Source: Actinophytocola sp. (GTDB lineage: Bacteria > Actinomycetota > Actinomycetes > Mycobacteriales > Pseudonocardiaceae). From it: a DNA stretch of 41,276 nt. The stretch spans positions 1 through 41,276 of the forward strand of contig WHTY01000035.1 of assembly GCA_009377475.1 (NCBI GenBank). Reading direction: 5' to 3'. The notes under the pieces are model-generated. The model saw only the letters and a list, made by a program, of their open reading frames with translations. It made no database searches and was not told the origin of the DNA. The stretch's first letter is position 1. Each line of letters begins with the position of its first letter. Position numbers and translations under genes: made by a program. This document shows positions 25,919 through 34,655 of the stretch, piece after piece.

Positions 25919-27381
25919 CACGTGTCGCTGGCGTGGACTCGTCCACGCAGTCCTGCACCATCGTCGTCCGCGACACCGCCACCGGGCGGCTCGTCCGCTC
26001 CGGCCGCGCGCCGCATCCGGACGGCACCGAGGTTGACCCGAAAGCCTGGTGGGACGCCTTTCGCGTCGCCGCCGACGCCGCCGGTGGGTTGTCCGACGTC
26101 GCGGCGATTTCGGTAGCGGGGCAGCAGCACGGCATGGTGGCGCTCGACGTCGACGGCGCGGTGGTGCGGCCGGCGCTGCTGTGGAACGACACCCGATCGG
26201 CGGACGCTGCCACGGACCTGATCCGCGACCTCGGTAGCCAGCGGGCGTGGGCGGAATCGGTGGGGTCGGTGCCAGTCGCGTCGTTCACCGCGAGCAAGCT
26301 GCGCTGGCTCCGCGACCACGAGCCGGACAGCGCAGCACGCGTGGCCGCCGTCGCGCTGCCACACGACTGGCTGTCCTGGCGCATCGCCGGGCACGGGTCC
26401 GGTGGCACGGGACGCGGGCCGCGGGCCGCCGGGCGCACGTCTGACGGCGGCGGCGCTGCACTGGACGCGCTGGTCACGGACCGTTCCGAGGCATCCGGAA
26501 CCGGCTACTGGTCACCGCGCGACGGAGACTACCGACGTGACCTGCTCGAACTCGCCTTGGGCCGCGACGTCCGGCTGCCCCGCGTGTTGGGGCCCGCCGA
26601 GTCCGTGGCCGCGCGCGGTTCCGAGATCGTTGCGGACGGCACCATCGTCGGCGCGGGCGCCGGGGACAACGCCGCTGCCGCGCTCGCGCTGGACATGCGA
26701 CCTGGCGACCTCGCGGTGTCGATCGGCACGTCCGGCGTCGTGTCCGCCGTCAGCGCGGCTGCAACCGCCGACCCGTCCGGGAAGGTCGCCGGGTTCGCGA
26801 ACGCGACCGGCGCGTACCTGCCGTTGGCGTGCACCCTGAACGCCAGCCGCGTGCTGGACGCCACGTGCCGGGTGCTCGGCGTCGACCACGACCTGTTGTC
26901 GGAGCTGGCTTTGGTCGCTCCGCCCGGGGCGGACGGGCTCACGCTGGTCCCGTACCTCGAAGGCGAGCGGACGCCGAACCGCCCGGACGCCACCGGCACC
27001 CTGCACGGCCTGCAACTCGCGACGACCACGCCGGAGCATTTGGCGCGCGCCGCCGTGGAGGGCATGCTCTGCGGGCTGGACGACGCGCTCGACGCGTTGC
27101 GCGCCCACGACGTCCCGGTGAATCGGCTGCTGCTGATCGGTGGCGGCGCGCGGTCCGAGGCGGTGCGGCAGATCGCGCCGCAGGTGTTCGGCATGCCGAT
27201 CGAGGTGCCGGAGCCGGGTGAGTACGTCGCGGACGGCGCGGCCCGCCAGGCGGCGTGGGCGTTGTCCGGCACGGCAACACCGCCGGTGTGGGACGCCGGC
27301 GAGGCGCCGACCGTCCACAACGGACCCGCAGAGCCGCACATCCGCCAGCGCTACGCCGAGGTCCGCGACCTCGCCCCCTGA
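25915..27381 (+). CDS. xylB: Xylulokinase
   Basis: 488 residues of the FGGY kinase family, phosphorylating D-xylulose for the pentose phosphate pathway. The N-terminal phosphate-binding [11 protein letters not shown], substrate-loop [16 protein letters not shown], and the catalytic base Asp251 in GAGAGDNAA are present, as are [10 protein letters not shown] and [15 protein letters not shown] in the C-terminal half. The start ATG 25915 overlaps the xylA stop by four bases. Unusual is a Gly/Arg-rich insertion at about residues 160-184 ([15 protein letters not shown] onwards), where relatives have only a short loop before [11 protein letters not shown]. Confidence 0.95.
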   Translation: MTRVAGVDSSTQSCTIVVRDTATGRLVRSGRAPHPDGTEVDPKAWWDAFRVAADAAGGLSDVAAISVAGQQHGMVALDVDGAVVRPALLWNDTRSADAATDLIRDLGSQRAWAESVGSVPVASFTASKLRWLRDHEPDSAARVAAVALPHDWLSWRIAGHGSGGTGRGPRAAGRTSDGGGAALDALVTDRSEASGTGYWSPRDGDYRRDLLELALGRDVRLPRVLGPAESVAARGSEIVADGTIVGAGAGDNAAAALALDMRPGDLAVSIGTSGVVSAVSAAATADPSGKVAGFANATGAYLPLACTLNASRVLDATCRVLGVDHDLLSELALVAPPGADGLTLVPYLEGERTPNRPDATGTLHGLQLATTTPEHLARAAVEGMLCGLDDALDALRAHDVPVNRLLLIGGGARSEAVRQIAPQVFGMPIEVPEPGEYVADGAARQAAWALSGTATPPVWDAGEAPTVHNGPAEPHIRQRYAEVRDLAP

Positions 27382-27385
27382 ACGC

Positions 27386-27475
27386 TCAGATGATGCCGAC
27401 CAGTTCGGCGATGACGACCAAGCCGAGCCAGATCGTCAGTGCCAGCAGCACACGCAACCAGAGTTGCTTCAGCAT
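27386..27475 (-). CDS. 29-residue membrane microprotein coupled to the Nramp-like gene
   Basis: An ATG at 27475, ten bases after the stop codon of the transporter gene and preceded directly by TAGGGGAG, opens a 29-residue frame: MLKQLWLRVLLALTIWL, then GLVVIAELVGII. It is a single hydrophobic helix with two basic residues at the start. It ends 4 bases from the convergent xylB stop. Tiny one-helix proteins encoded directly after transporters often act as accessory subunits (KdpF is a known example). The coupling and amphipathic N-terminus support it; no family is recognised. Confidence 0.6.
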   Translation of the reverse strand: MLKQLWLRVLLALTIWLGLVVIAELVGII

Positions 27476-27486
27476 CTCCCCTACTT

Positions 27487-28977
27487 CTACTTCGTTCCGA
27501 GCAGCGTCGGGATGATGTCGTTCGCGATGAGGAAGTAGGTGAAGTAGCCGAAGAAGACCACCGCCCAGACCATCGCGACGAGGCGGAGACCACTGATCCG
27601 GATCGGCTTCGGGACCGCCCTGCGGTTCAGCCAGATGAGCAGCACGCAGTAGACGAACATCGAGATGCCGTTCAACGACGACGCGATCACCAGCAGCCGC
27701 AGCGGTTCGTCCACACCCGACAGCAGGATGACCGACCCGATGACGATCTCGGTCCAGACGATCGTGAAGTAGAGCGTGCTTTCCGACCAGCGGGTGCTGT
27801 CCCGCAGCCACTTGATCTTGACGATGTCGCCGATCACGCGGCCGACGTGGTCGAGCACACCGAGGTTGGTGGAGAACAACACGACGGTGCCGATCAGCCA
27901 GAACGTGGGCGACAGCCATCCGCCGATCCGCTCGCCGAGGATGTCACCTTCGGCCTTGATGAACCCGAAGCCCTCCTCCTTGAACGTCATCCCTTCGGCG
28001 AACACGGTGGCCACGGTGAGCACGCTGAAGATGACGATGGCGATAAGCCCTGCGACGAAGAAGAACCAGAACTGCTCCTGGTTCGCCACCCGCCACCAGC
28101 CGCGCCAGCGACGCATGTTCTCGTCGTCCGTGGGGAACACGACGCCGACCGACGCCTTCGCCTCTGGCGCACCGGTGAACGGCGATTGGATCCGGGGGAT
28201 GTAGGCGCCCATGCCCATCCCCTTGTCGCGAATCCAGTTGCTCTGCGCCAGATTCACCGAACCGCCGGCGCCTGCGAACGCGAGCGCGCCGAGCAGCACT
28301 GCCGCCGTCACCGCTGGATCGGAGACCGGTCCGCCCACCATCGCGGGCAGCGCCGCATCGGTGACGATGCCCGACCAGTCACCAGGCCCGGTGGCGAGGA
28401 AAATCGCGAAGACGAGGAAAACGAAGATGATCGCGACCATCACCATCTGGAACTTCTCGACCACGTTGTAGACCACCGGCGACACCGTCAGCGCGATCCC
28501 GATGGCGATGAGGGCGAGCACGGTCACGATGTTGTTGGTGTTGCTCGACGATTCCCAGCCGAATACGAAACCCGCCGTTGTCGACGCGCCGGTCGCCCAT
28601 CCCGGCCACACCCAGGGAATCGCGGTGAACAGAATGAAGATCCACGCGAAGTGCTGCCACAGCCTGGTGAATCCCGTGACTGCGGTTTCGCCGGTCGCGA
28701 GCGTATACCGCTCGATCTCCATGTTGATGAAGTACTGGGTGAGGATTCCCAGTGCCGCGACCCAGACCAGCGCAAGCCCGACCCGAGAACTGATGAACGG
28801 CCACAGCACGAACTCGCCTGAGCCGATCGAGACCGCGAGCAGAATGATGCTGGGACCGATGATCTTACGGAGCTTGGTCGGTTCGGGAAGGTTCCGATAC
28901 CCGACGCCGGGGAGGAATCTGTCGGGGACATCCGGGGATATGGCACCGTTTCCTTGGCCTGCCGTCCTCTCCGCCAT
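27487..28977 (-). CDS. Nramp-related membrane transporter lacking the DPGN motif
   Basis: A 496-residue integral membrane protein with about eleven hydrophobic helices in the LeuT/Nramp arrangement. In the first helix, where Nramp metal transporters have DPGN, this protein has GSGE (Gly52-Glu55 in LLAVSIGSGEFVLWPF). In the sixth helix the usual MPHN becomes GSVN (FAGAGGSVNLAQS), losing the metal-coordinating Met. A charged cytoplasmic loop of about 55 residues follows (DKGMGMGAYIPRIQSP ... DDENMRRWRGWWR). It is therefore an Nramp-related protein of unknown substrate, probably not a standard Mn/Fe importer. ATG 28977 follows GGGAGA. Its gene is followed immediately by a 29-residue membrane ORF. 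Confidence 0.85.
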   Translation of the reverse strand: MAERTAGQGNGAISPDVPDRFLPGVGYRNLPEPTKLRKIIGPSIILLAVSIGSGEFVLWPFISSRVGLALVWVAALGILTQYFINMEIERYTLATGETAVTGFTRLWQHFAWIFILFTAIPWVWPGWATGASTTAGFVFGWESSSNTNNIVTVLALIAIGIALTVSPVVYNVVEKFQMVMVAIIFVFLVFAIFLATGPGDWSGIVTDAALPAMVGGPVSDPAVTAAVLLGALAFAGAGGSVNLAQSNWIRDKGMGMGAYIPRIQSPFTGAPEAKASVGVVFPTDDENMRRWRGWWRVANQEQFWFFFVAGLIAIVIFSVLTVATVFAEGMTFKEEGFGFIKAEGDILGERIGGWLSPTFWLIGTVVLFSTNLGVLDHVGRVIGDIVKIKWLRDSTRWSESTLYFTIVWTEIVIGSVILLSGVDEPLRLLVIASSLNGISMFVYCVLLIWLNRRAVPKPIRISGLRLVAMVWAVVFFGYFTYFLIANDIIPTLLGTK

Positions 28978-29170
28978 AGTGTCGTCTCCCTACGCTCGCG
29001 GCGGATGTCCCCGGAGCAAGGTAGCGCTCATGTGTGACGAAGGCAACACCATGGGGCGAGACGCATCACGCAGTCGTTGCCCGCGCGTCCGATGTCGATG
29101 AGCAAGCACCGGCCGATAGTCGGCGTGTTCCGCCAGGTCCGCGCGATGCGTGTAGCCGAGGACGTTGACA

Positions 29171-29325
29171 TCAACGCAGCGCGTCGAGCGGTGTGCCTTC
29201 GTCCATCAACTCGGCGATAGCGGCGTTCGAGGACAGGTCGACGCCAGGCTGGAGTCCGCCCTCGCCCGTGGGCCGGACGACGTAGCGGTCTACGACCGTC
29301 CATCGAATGGCTCACCTTCGTCCAT
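29171..29325 (-). pseudogene. Possible broken small gene
   Basis: If one base is restored near 29296, a 51-residue protein results: MDEGEPFDGR, VVDRYVVRPT, GEGGLQPGVD, LSSNAAIAEL, MDEGTPLDALR. As written, the ATG frame (29325) stops after 11 codons and the longer frame has no start. The sequence has natural-looking composition and an odd internal echo of MDEG at both ends. No family is recognised. It lies in the 400-base gap between the Nramp-like gene and the importer operon; the remainder of that gap (28978-29170 and 29326-29377) shows no other gene. Confidence 0.3.
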
Positions 29326-29377
29326 CGCTTCACGATATCGCCAGGACGAGCCGCGTCCTAACGACGGCGCCGCGCGC

Positions 29378-30412
29378 TCATTCCACCGCGTCGGAGCCGT
29401 TCTTCGGCTCGACGTCGCTGTCCGGCACCAGGTCCCAGCCTTCCAGCGCCCCCCGCACCTGCTCGGCGGCGTCGATGTTCAGTGGACCCGACGTCCACAG
29501 CGCGTACGGCAGGTTCAGGAACCGCTCCTCGCGCACCGCCTCAAGGCCCTTCGTCGCCGCGTGCTCCTTGAGGATCCGCACCTTGTCCTCGAACGACTGC
29601 GGCGGGTAGTCAACGAACAGGATCGCGTCCGGTTTCGCCGCGGCGAGCCGTTCCCACGACACCTCGGTCCAGGTGTCGTCGATGTCGTCCAGCGCGTTGC
29701 GGCCACCGCCCGCCGAGATGATCGCCTGCGGCGCACCGAGGTTGCCACTGGAGAAGATCGTCTTGTCGCCGCTGTCGAACAGGAAGATCGTCGGTGGTTC
29801 CTCCGCCTGCGGGGCGTCCTCCAGCGCGGCCAGCCGCTCATCGACGTCCGCGACGACCCGGTCAGCCCGCTCCTCGCGGCCGGTGATCGCGCCGAGGTTG
29901 CGCAGGTCGGTGCGTAGCGCGGTCCACGGATCGACGATGCCGCGCGCCGACCCCGCACCCTGGCGGCAGCTCTCGGTCAGCACGTACCCGTCGATGCCGT
30001 GCTGGCCGAGGGACGCCGGGGTGAGCTTCTTCGTCTCGTCGTAACCGTAGTTCCACCCTGCCACGACGACGTCCGGTCGCTGCGCCAGCACGGTCTCCCT
30101 GCTCGGGTACGTCTTCGCGACGTCGTTGAGCCCGTCGACCGCGTCGCCGTAGTGCTTGCGCAGCACCGGCCGGTCGCGCTGCACGCTGCTCACGGCCGCG
30201 ACCTGCTCCTGTGCGCCAAGCGCGAGCACCATCGAGATCATGTTGCCGTCGTTGACGAACAGCCGCTCGGCGGGCGACGGGAACGACACCTCCTGGCCGC
30301 AGTTGGTCACGGTGACGCCGCCACCCGACGCCGTGTCCGACTCGGCGGTGGAACAGGCGGACAGCACCGCCACGGCGGCCGCGGCGAGGGCGAGGATGCG
30401 AGCAGGTTTCAC
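29378..30412 (-). CDS. btuF: ABC importer substrate-binding lipoprotein, BtuF-like
   Basis: 344 residues from GTG 30412, which overlaps the stop of the ATPase gene (GTGA). A lipobox LSAC at residues about 15-18 shows that it is a lipoprotein anchored outside the membrane. The rest is a cluster A-II (FepB/BtuF-type) binding protein: SPAERLFVNDGNMISMVLALG, RPDVVVAGWNYGYDE, and PDAILFVDYPPQ. Such proteins bind siderophores or corrinoids; the cobalamin riboswitch before the operon favours cobalamin or a precursor. The frame is open much further upstream, but that part is the shadow of the ATPase gene. Confidence 0.85.
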   Translation of the reverse strand: MKPARILALAAAAVAVLSACSTAESDTASGGGVTVTNCGQEVSFPSPAERLFVNDGNMISMVLALGAQEQVAAVSSVQRDRPVLRKHYGDAVDGLNDVAKTYPSRETVLAQRPDVVVAGWNYGYDETKKLTPASLGQHGIDGYVLTESCRQGAGSARGIVDPWTALRTDLRNLGAITGREERADRVVADVDERLAALEDAPQAEEPPTIFLFDSGDKTIFSSGNLGAPQAIISAGGGRNALDDIDDTWTEVSWERLAAAKPDAILFVDYPPQSFEDKVRILKEHAATKGLEAVREERFLNLPYALWTSGPLNIDAAEQVRGALEGWDLVPDSDVEPKNGSDAVE

Positions 30413-31242
30413 GGGTGAGGCTCCGTTTCGTCGGCAGAGAACAACAGATGGGTCCGTCCGGTGACGGGGTGGGTGACCGGGGTGGCGAGCACGCCGAACG
30501 CGTCGTGGATGACGGCCGGGGTCAGCGCGTCCGCCGGGGTGCCGATGGTCAGCAGCGCGCCGTCGTGCAGCACCGCGATGCGGTCGCAGAACGTCGCCGC
30601 GAGGTCGAGGTCGTGCATCGCGACGACGACCGTCTTGCCCAGCCCGCGCACGGTGCGCAGCAGGCCAAGCTGGTGCCGCAGGTCGAGGTGGTTGGTCGGC
30701 TCGTCCAGCAGCATCAGCGGCGTCTGCTGCGCCAACCCGCGCGCGAGTAGGGCGCGACGCCGTTCGCCGCCGGACAGTTGCTCGACCGGATGGTCCACGG
30801 CGTAGGCGAGGCCGACCTGGTCGAGGGCGGCCAGCACAGCGGCGCGTTCGGTGGCGTCCCCGCCTGCCCACGGCGGCCGGTGCGGGGTGCGGCCGAGCGC
30901 CACCATCTCCCCCACGACGAGGTCCGCTGGCAACGCTTCCTCCTGCCCGACCAGCGTGATCGCCCGCGCCCGGCGTCGCGCGGACAGGGTGCGCAGCGGG
31001 ACGTCGTCCAGCCACACCTCGCCCGCGACGGGCTTGCGCACCCCGGCGAGCGCGCGCAGCAACGTCGACTTGCCGGAGCCGTTCGCGCCGACCAGCGCCA
31101 GCAGTTCGCCGCGACGCACGGCGAAGTCGACGTCGCGCAGCACGACGCGTTTGCCCGCAGCGCAGGCGAGGCCGGACACGGTGAGGTGGTCGTCGGTGGC
31201 CTGGATCGGCTGGGTCTCTACCGGCGCGGTCAAGGGTCTCAC
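30409..31242 (-). CDS. btuD: ABC importer ATPase, BtuD-like
   Basis: 277 residues from GTG 31242, overlapping the permease stop (GTGA). Walker A GANGSGKST, Q-loop LVGQEE, signature LSGGERRRALLARGL, Walker B LMLLDEPTNHLD and the switch MHDLDLA are all present. It powers the FecCD-type permease. A longer open frame upstream belongs to the permease gene read in another frame. Position, overlaps and family make it the middle gene of the btuCDF-type operon. Confidence 0.92.
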   Translation of the reverse strand: MRPLTAPVETQPIQATDDHLTVSGLACAAGKRVVLRDVDFAVRRGELLALVGANGSGKSTLLRALAGVRKPVAGEVWLDDVPLRTLSARRRARAITLVGQEEALPADLVVGEMVALGRTPHRPPWAGGDATERAAVLAALDQVGLAYAVDHPVEQLSGGERRRALLARGLAQQTPLMLLDEPTNHLDLRHQLGLLRTVRGLGKTVVVAMHDLDLAATFCDRIAVLHDGALLTIGTPADALTPAVIHDAFGVLATPVTHPVTGRTHLLFSADETEPHP

Positions 31243-32306
31243 TGGTCGGCTCCGAATCGGTAGTGCCTGCGGCCCATCAGCACCAGGAACACCGGCGCGC
31301 CGATCAGGCCCGTCACGACGCTGAGCGGGATCTCGGTGGGGCGCACCGCGATGCGCGCGAGGATGTCCACCCAGATCAGGAACACCGCGCCCGACAGCGC
31401 GGCCACCGGCAGCACGGCCCGGTGGCGGACGCCAACCAGCATCCGGCTGATGTGCGGCAGGACGAGACCGACGAACCCGATGCTGCCCGCGACGGCGACC
31501 AGCACCCCGACCAGCGCGGCGAGTAGTACGAACAGCCCGCCACGCAGCGCACGCACCGGCACGCCCAGCGCGGCGGCGGTGTCCGGGCTGGTGGCGAGCG
31601 CGTCCAGCCACCCGCTGCCCGCGACCAGGACCCCGCCGATCACGAGGACCGCGCCCGCGACCAGCGGGAGCTGGTTCCACGCCGCCCCGGACAGGCTGCC
31701 GAGCAGCCAGAACAGCACCGCCTGCGCCGCCTGCGGGTTGTCGCTGCGGAACACGAGGAAGCTGGCGATCGCGGAGAACGCGGCGGAGAGCACCGTGCCG
31801 ATCAGCACCAGCCGGAGCGGGGTCAGCCCGCCCTGCGCCATCGCGACGCCGAACACCAGCAGCGCCGCACCCAGCGCGCCGAGCAGCGCCCCGACGGACA
31901 GCGCCCACAGCCCGGCCGCCGCCAGCACGCCGAACGTGATCACGGCGGTCGCGCCCACGCTCGCCCCGGCGGACACGCCGAGCAGGTACGGGTCCGCGAG
32001 GGGGTTGAGGACCAGCGTCTGGATGCCGACCCCGGCGACCGCGAGCCCAGCGCCGACGACGATCGCCAGCAGCGTCCGGGGCACGCGGATCTCCCACACG
32101 ATGATGTCGAACGTCGCGTCGCCGGTGGTCCCGGTCAGCCGGTTGCCCAGCGCGTCGACGACGGCGGACCACGCCAGCGGCTCGGCGCCGAACCCGACCG
32201 ACGCGACCCCGCTGACGGCGAGCAGTACCAGCAACACGGGGACGACGACCGGCGCTGGGAGACGTCGGGTGGACTTGCGCTGCGGGACGTCCTCAATCGT
32301 GTGCAC
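31239..32306 (-). CDS. btuC: ABC importer permease, FecCD/BtuC family
   Basis: 355 residues, about ten membrane helices. Family motifs visible include WEIRVPRTLLAIVVGAGLAVAGVGIQTL, NPLADPYLLGVSAGASVGA and GSIGFVGLVLPHISRMLVG near the coupling helix. It forms the corrinoid path across the membrane with the ATPase. The start GTG at 32306 has only a weak ribosome binding site and overlaps the end of a 27-codon leader ORF, so translation may depend on it. The operon is preceded by a cobalamin riboswitch. Confidence 0.9.
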   Translation of the reverse strand: MHTIEDVPQRKSTRRLPAPVVVPVLLVLLAVSGVASVGFGAEPLAWSAVVDALGNRLTGTTGDATFDIIVWEIRVPRTLLAIVVGAGLAVAGVGIQTLVLNPLADPYLLGVSAGASVGATAVITFGVLAAAGLWALSVGALLGALGAALLVFGVAMAQGGLTPLRLVLIGTVLSAAFSAIASFLVFRSDNPQAAQAVLFWLLGSLSGAAWNQLPLVAGAVLVIGGVLVAGSGWLDALATSPDTAAALGVPVRALRGGLFVLLAALVGVLVAVAGSIGFVGLVLPHISRMLVGVRHRAVLPVAALSGAVFLIWVDILARIAVRPTEIPLSVVTGLIGAPVFLVLMGRRHYRFGADQ

Positions 32307-32376
32307 GGCCAGCCCCGTCCCGCGGTGGCAGGGCAGGCGGGCAGGGTGGCTGGGCGGCTCGGCGGTGACGGTTCAT
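32293..32376 (-). CDS. Possible 27-residue leader peptide overlapping btuC
   Basis: ATG 32376 opens MNRHRRAAQPPCPP and ends in AGRAHD, its TGA lying 11 bases inside the btuC coding region. It sits between the riboswitch and btuC, downstream of the hairpin GAGCTT/AAGCTC (32398-32416). Composition is not protein-like, so it may act only by translational coupling, or not be translated. Confidence 0.35.
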   Translation of the reverse strand: MNRHRRAAQPPCPPALPPRDGAGRAHD

Positions 32377-32429
32377 CGTTGCGACCTTTGCGCTCGGGAG
32401 CTTGTACGCGAAGCTCGGATCGGCTCTGC

Positions 32430-32590
32430 GAGCCAGCAGGTCTTCGGACTCGGGGTCACCCGGACGAGGCACCTTCCCAGACCGGCTGGTCCAGTGGCGT
32501 TTCGCCTCGCCCGTCGCCCTCACCGCTGCGCGTCAGTTCCGGAGTCACACCGGATTCCCCTGCATCCGCTCCCGGATGCGACTGGCTCGA
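32430..32590 (-). ncRNA. Cobalamin (B12) riboswitch
   Basis: The minus strand carries the conserved cobalamin aptamer blocks in order: GGGGAATCCGGTG (32548-32560) followed by the TGACTCCGGAACTG stretch, GCCACTGG (32491-32498), GGGAAGGTGCC (32468-32478) and the B12 box AGTCCGAAGACCTGCTGG (32433-32450). A TACGAT -10 element at 32597-32602 places the transcript start just upstream. It lies about 125 bases before btuC and after the pirin gene. Family members bind adenosylcobalamin and lower expression of uptake genes; here it probably controls btuCDF at translation or by attenuation. Confidence 0.92.
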
Positions 32591-32657
32591 CGTCGGATCG
32601 TAGCGGGTGCCGCCCCGCCGGGCGGGTCGAGTGTGGCCTGTCCGACAACCGCGCTCG

Positions 32658-33647
32658 TCAGCGTCCCGGGCGACGACGTGGGCGCAGCCGCACGGTCGGC
32701 AACGGCGGCGCTGGTAGCCGCATCGGGTCGCCGACGTAGCCCTCGACGTGCCCGAACTGCTCCGACTCCTGCTGCCACGCCTCCCGGAACCGCACGATCT
32801 CGTCGTGGCTGCGGCCGACGAAGTTCCACCACATGACGATGTCTTCCTCGAACGGCGTGCCACCGAGCAGCACCACCCGCGCCTGCTCCGCCGTGGGGTT
32901 CGCCAGCCGCAGACACGTGGCCCCGACGCCGACGTAGCCGATCTGTGCGGGGGCGATCGAGGTCGCGCTGACACTGACCGGCCCCTGGTCCACCAGCACG
33001 CCGTGCTCGAAGATCGGATCGACGTCCAGCTCGACGATGGCGTCCGGCTTGAGGGTGATCTCCGCACCGAGCAGCGGTGTGAAGGTGTGCACGGGCGACG
33101 ACGTCCCCACCAGCGAGCCGAGGAACACGCGGATGTCCGCGCCGTCGTGGTGGACGACGTCGGGCACGTGGTGCTGGAAGTCGCGGTCCGCGTTTCGGTG
33201 CGAGTCCGGCAGCGCTACCCACAACTGCACGCCGTGCAATACCGACGTCGCGGGCGTGGACACCTCGGAGTGGCAGATGCCGTAGCCGCCGGTCATCAGG
33301 TTCAGCTCGCCCGGCATCACCAGGGCCTGCGCGCCGGAGCTGTCGCGGTGCTCGATCTCGCCGGAGAACAGCCAGCTCACGGTCTGCAACCCGGTGTGCG
33401 GATGCGGCGGCACGACCATGCCGCCGCCGTCGCGGACGTCGTGCGGCCCGTAGTGGTCGGCGAAGCACCACGCGCCGATCAGCGACCTGGCGCGTTGTGG
33501 CAGCGTGCGGCGCACCTGGATGGCGCGCGGACCGCCAAGCGGCACCTCCCGCGATGTGACGATCTCGACGGCGGGGTCCCGCGGCTCGACGTGTTCCGCC
33601 CGCGCACGGCAGCGGGTCTCGACCGGGTCGGCTTCGACGTTGCTCAT
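32658..33647 (-). CDS. Pirin-family cupin protein
   Basis: 329 residues, two cupin domains. The metal ligands are His82 and His84 (PHPHTGLQTVSW), His126 and Glu128 (GICHSEVS), the pirin H/H/H/E set. The motifs FADHYGP, MPGELNLMTGG and the C-terminal LLGGTPFEEDIVMWWNFVGRS are characteristic. Bacterial pirins act as metal-dependent quercetin dioxygenases or as regulatory partners; the function here is open. It stands upstream of the riboswitch in the same direction, but the riboswitch has its own promoter-like element, so it is probably a separate transcript. Confidence 0.92.
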   Translation of the reverse strand: MSNVEADPVETRCRARAEHVEPRDPAVEIVTSREVPLGGPRAIQVRRTLPQRARSLIGAWCFADHYGPHDVRDGGGMVVPPHPHTGLQTVSWLFSGEIEHRDSSGAQALVMPGELNLMTGGYGICHSEVSTPATSVLHGVQLWVALPDSHRNADRDFQHHVPDVVHHDGADIRVFLGSLVGTSSPVHTFTPLLGAEITLKPDAIVELDVDPIFEHGVLVDQGPVSVSATSIAPAQIGYVGVGATCLRLANPTAEQARVVLLGGTPFEEDIVMWWNFVGRSHDEIVRFREAWQQESEQFGHVEGYVGDPMRLPAPPLPTVRLRPRRRPGR

Positions 33648-33839
33648 CTCGGCGCCAGACCCCCTGCCGCGTCGTCAGCTGCTATCGCGTCCCATCATGA
33701 CCGATCTGAGCGGATCCGCCACTCACGCCGCGACCGGGCGCGCACCCCAGCCGCCAGCTACCCACCGGGCGCATAGCGGGCACGCCACACGCGGACGCCC
33801 GCCGGCGCGCGGGGTGCCGGGGCGCAGGACGCCCGTCGG

Positions 33840-34655
33840 CTACCCCGGCACGCAGTACTTTCGATACGACTCAACGACCTGCCGCAGCACCTCGCGGCCC
33901 GGCTTGCGCCACAGCTCGGCGTTGAACACCTCCACCTCGATCGGACCGTCGTAGCCCGCCGCCTCGACGCACCGGCGCAGCCGCCGGTGGTCGATCGGGC
34001 CATCCCCCGGCAGTGCGCGTCCCAGCAGCGTGTCGGTCAGCGGGACCAGCTGGTCGCACACGTGGAAACCGGCGATCCTACCCTCGGCCTTGGCGATCGA
34101 GGATTCGATACGCGGATCCCACCACACGTGGAACTCGTCAACGACGACGCCGACCGCCTCGGCGGGATGTTCCTCGGCGATCTCCAGCGCCTGGTCCACC
34201 GTGGACAACACGGAGCGTTCCGCGCACTGCATCGGGTGCAACGCTTCGAGACCGAGCCGCACGCCCCGGTCGAGCGCGTACGGGGCGAGCTCACCGACCG
34301 CGTCGGCCACCCGTTGCCGGGATCCGGCCAGGTCGTTACCCGCGACCCCGCCAACGACAAGCACGAGTTCGCCGGTGCCGAGCCGAGCGGCCTCGTCGAT
34401 GGCAAGCCGGGTGTCCGCGACGCCGTCCACGGGCGAACCGTCGGGAGTCACACCGGTGAAGAAGCCGCCCCGGCACAGCGAGGACACCCGCACCCCGTGC
34501 CTCCTGAGCAGCCGCGCGGTCTCGTCGACACCGATCTCGGCGACCTTGTCGCGCCAGAGTCCGATCCAGCCGACGCCCGCTTCGGCACAGCCCGCGATGG
34601 CCTCGGGCACGCTCCAGGTCTTGGTGGTGATCTGGTTCAGGCTCAGCCGGTCCAT
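33840..34655 (-). CDS. Sugar-phosphate isomerase/epimerase (AP-endonuclease-2 TIM barrel)
   Basis: 271 residues. ATG 34655 overlaps the stop of the DUF993 gene by one base (TGATG). It has the family TIM barrel with likely metal ligands in GLEALHPM, VVVDEFHVWWDP, FHVCDQLVP and the C-terminal EVEVFNAELW. Members isomerise or epimerise keto sugars and inositols or cleave dehydroshikimate-like compounds. Its coupling with DUF993 and control by a LacI operator suggest a sugar or sugar-acid pathway; the reaction is not known. The open frame extends upstream to 35219, but that is a shadow of the DUF993 gene. Confidence 0.88.
   Translation of the reverse strand: MDRLSLNQITTKTWSVPEAIAGCAEAGVGWIGLWRDKVAEIGVDETARLLRRHGVRVSSLCRGGFFTGVTPDGSPVDGVADTRLAIDEAARLGTGELVLVVGGVAGNDLAGSRQRVADAVGELAPYALDRGVRLGLEALHPMQCAERSVLSTVDQALEIAEEHPAEAVGVVVDEFHVWWDPRIESSIAKAEGRIAGFHVCDQLVPLTDTLLGRALPGDGPIDHRRLRRCVEAAGYDGPIEVEVFNAELWRKPGREVLRQVVESYRKYCVPG

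Noticed and set aside
29378..31015. Apparent 545-residue frame covering the binding protein
   Set aside because: The N-terminal part is an Arg/Gly-rich shadow of the ATPase gene; the signal peptide and lipobox begin at GTG 30412.
30409..32172. Apparent 587-residue frame covering the ATPase
   Set aside because: The first part is the permease gene read out of frame; the real ATPase starts at GTG 31242, overlapping the permease stop.
29378..32306. Iron-siderophore uptake as the role of the FecCD-type importer
   Set aside because: A cobalamin riboswitch with all main conserved blocks precedes the operon, so corrinoid transport is favoured; the protein family alone does not decide.
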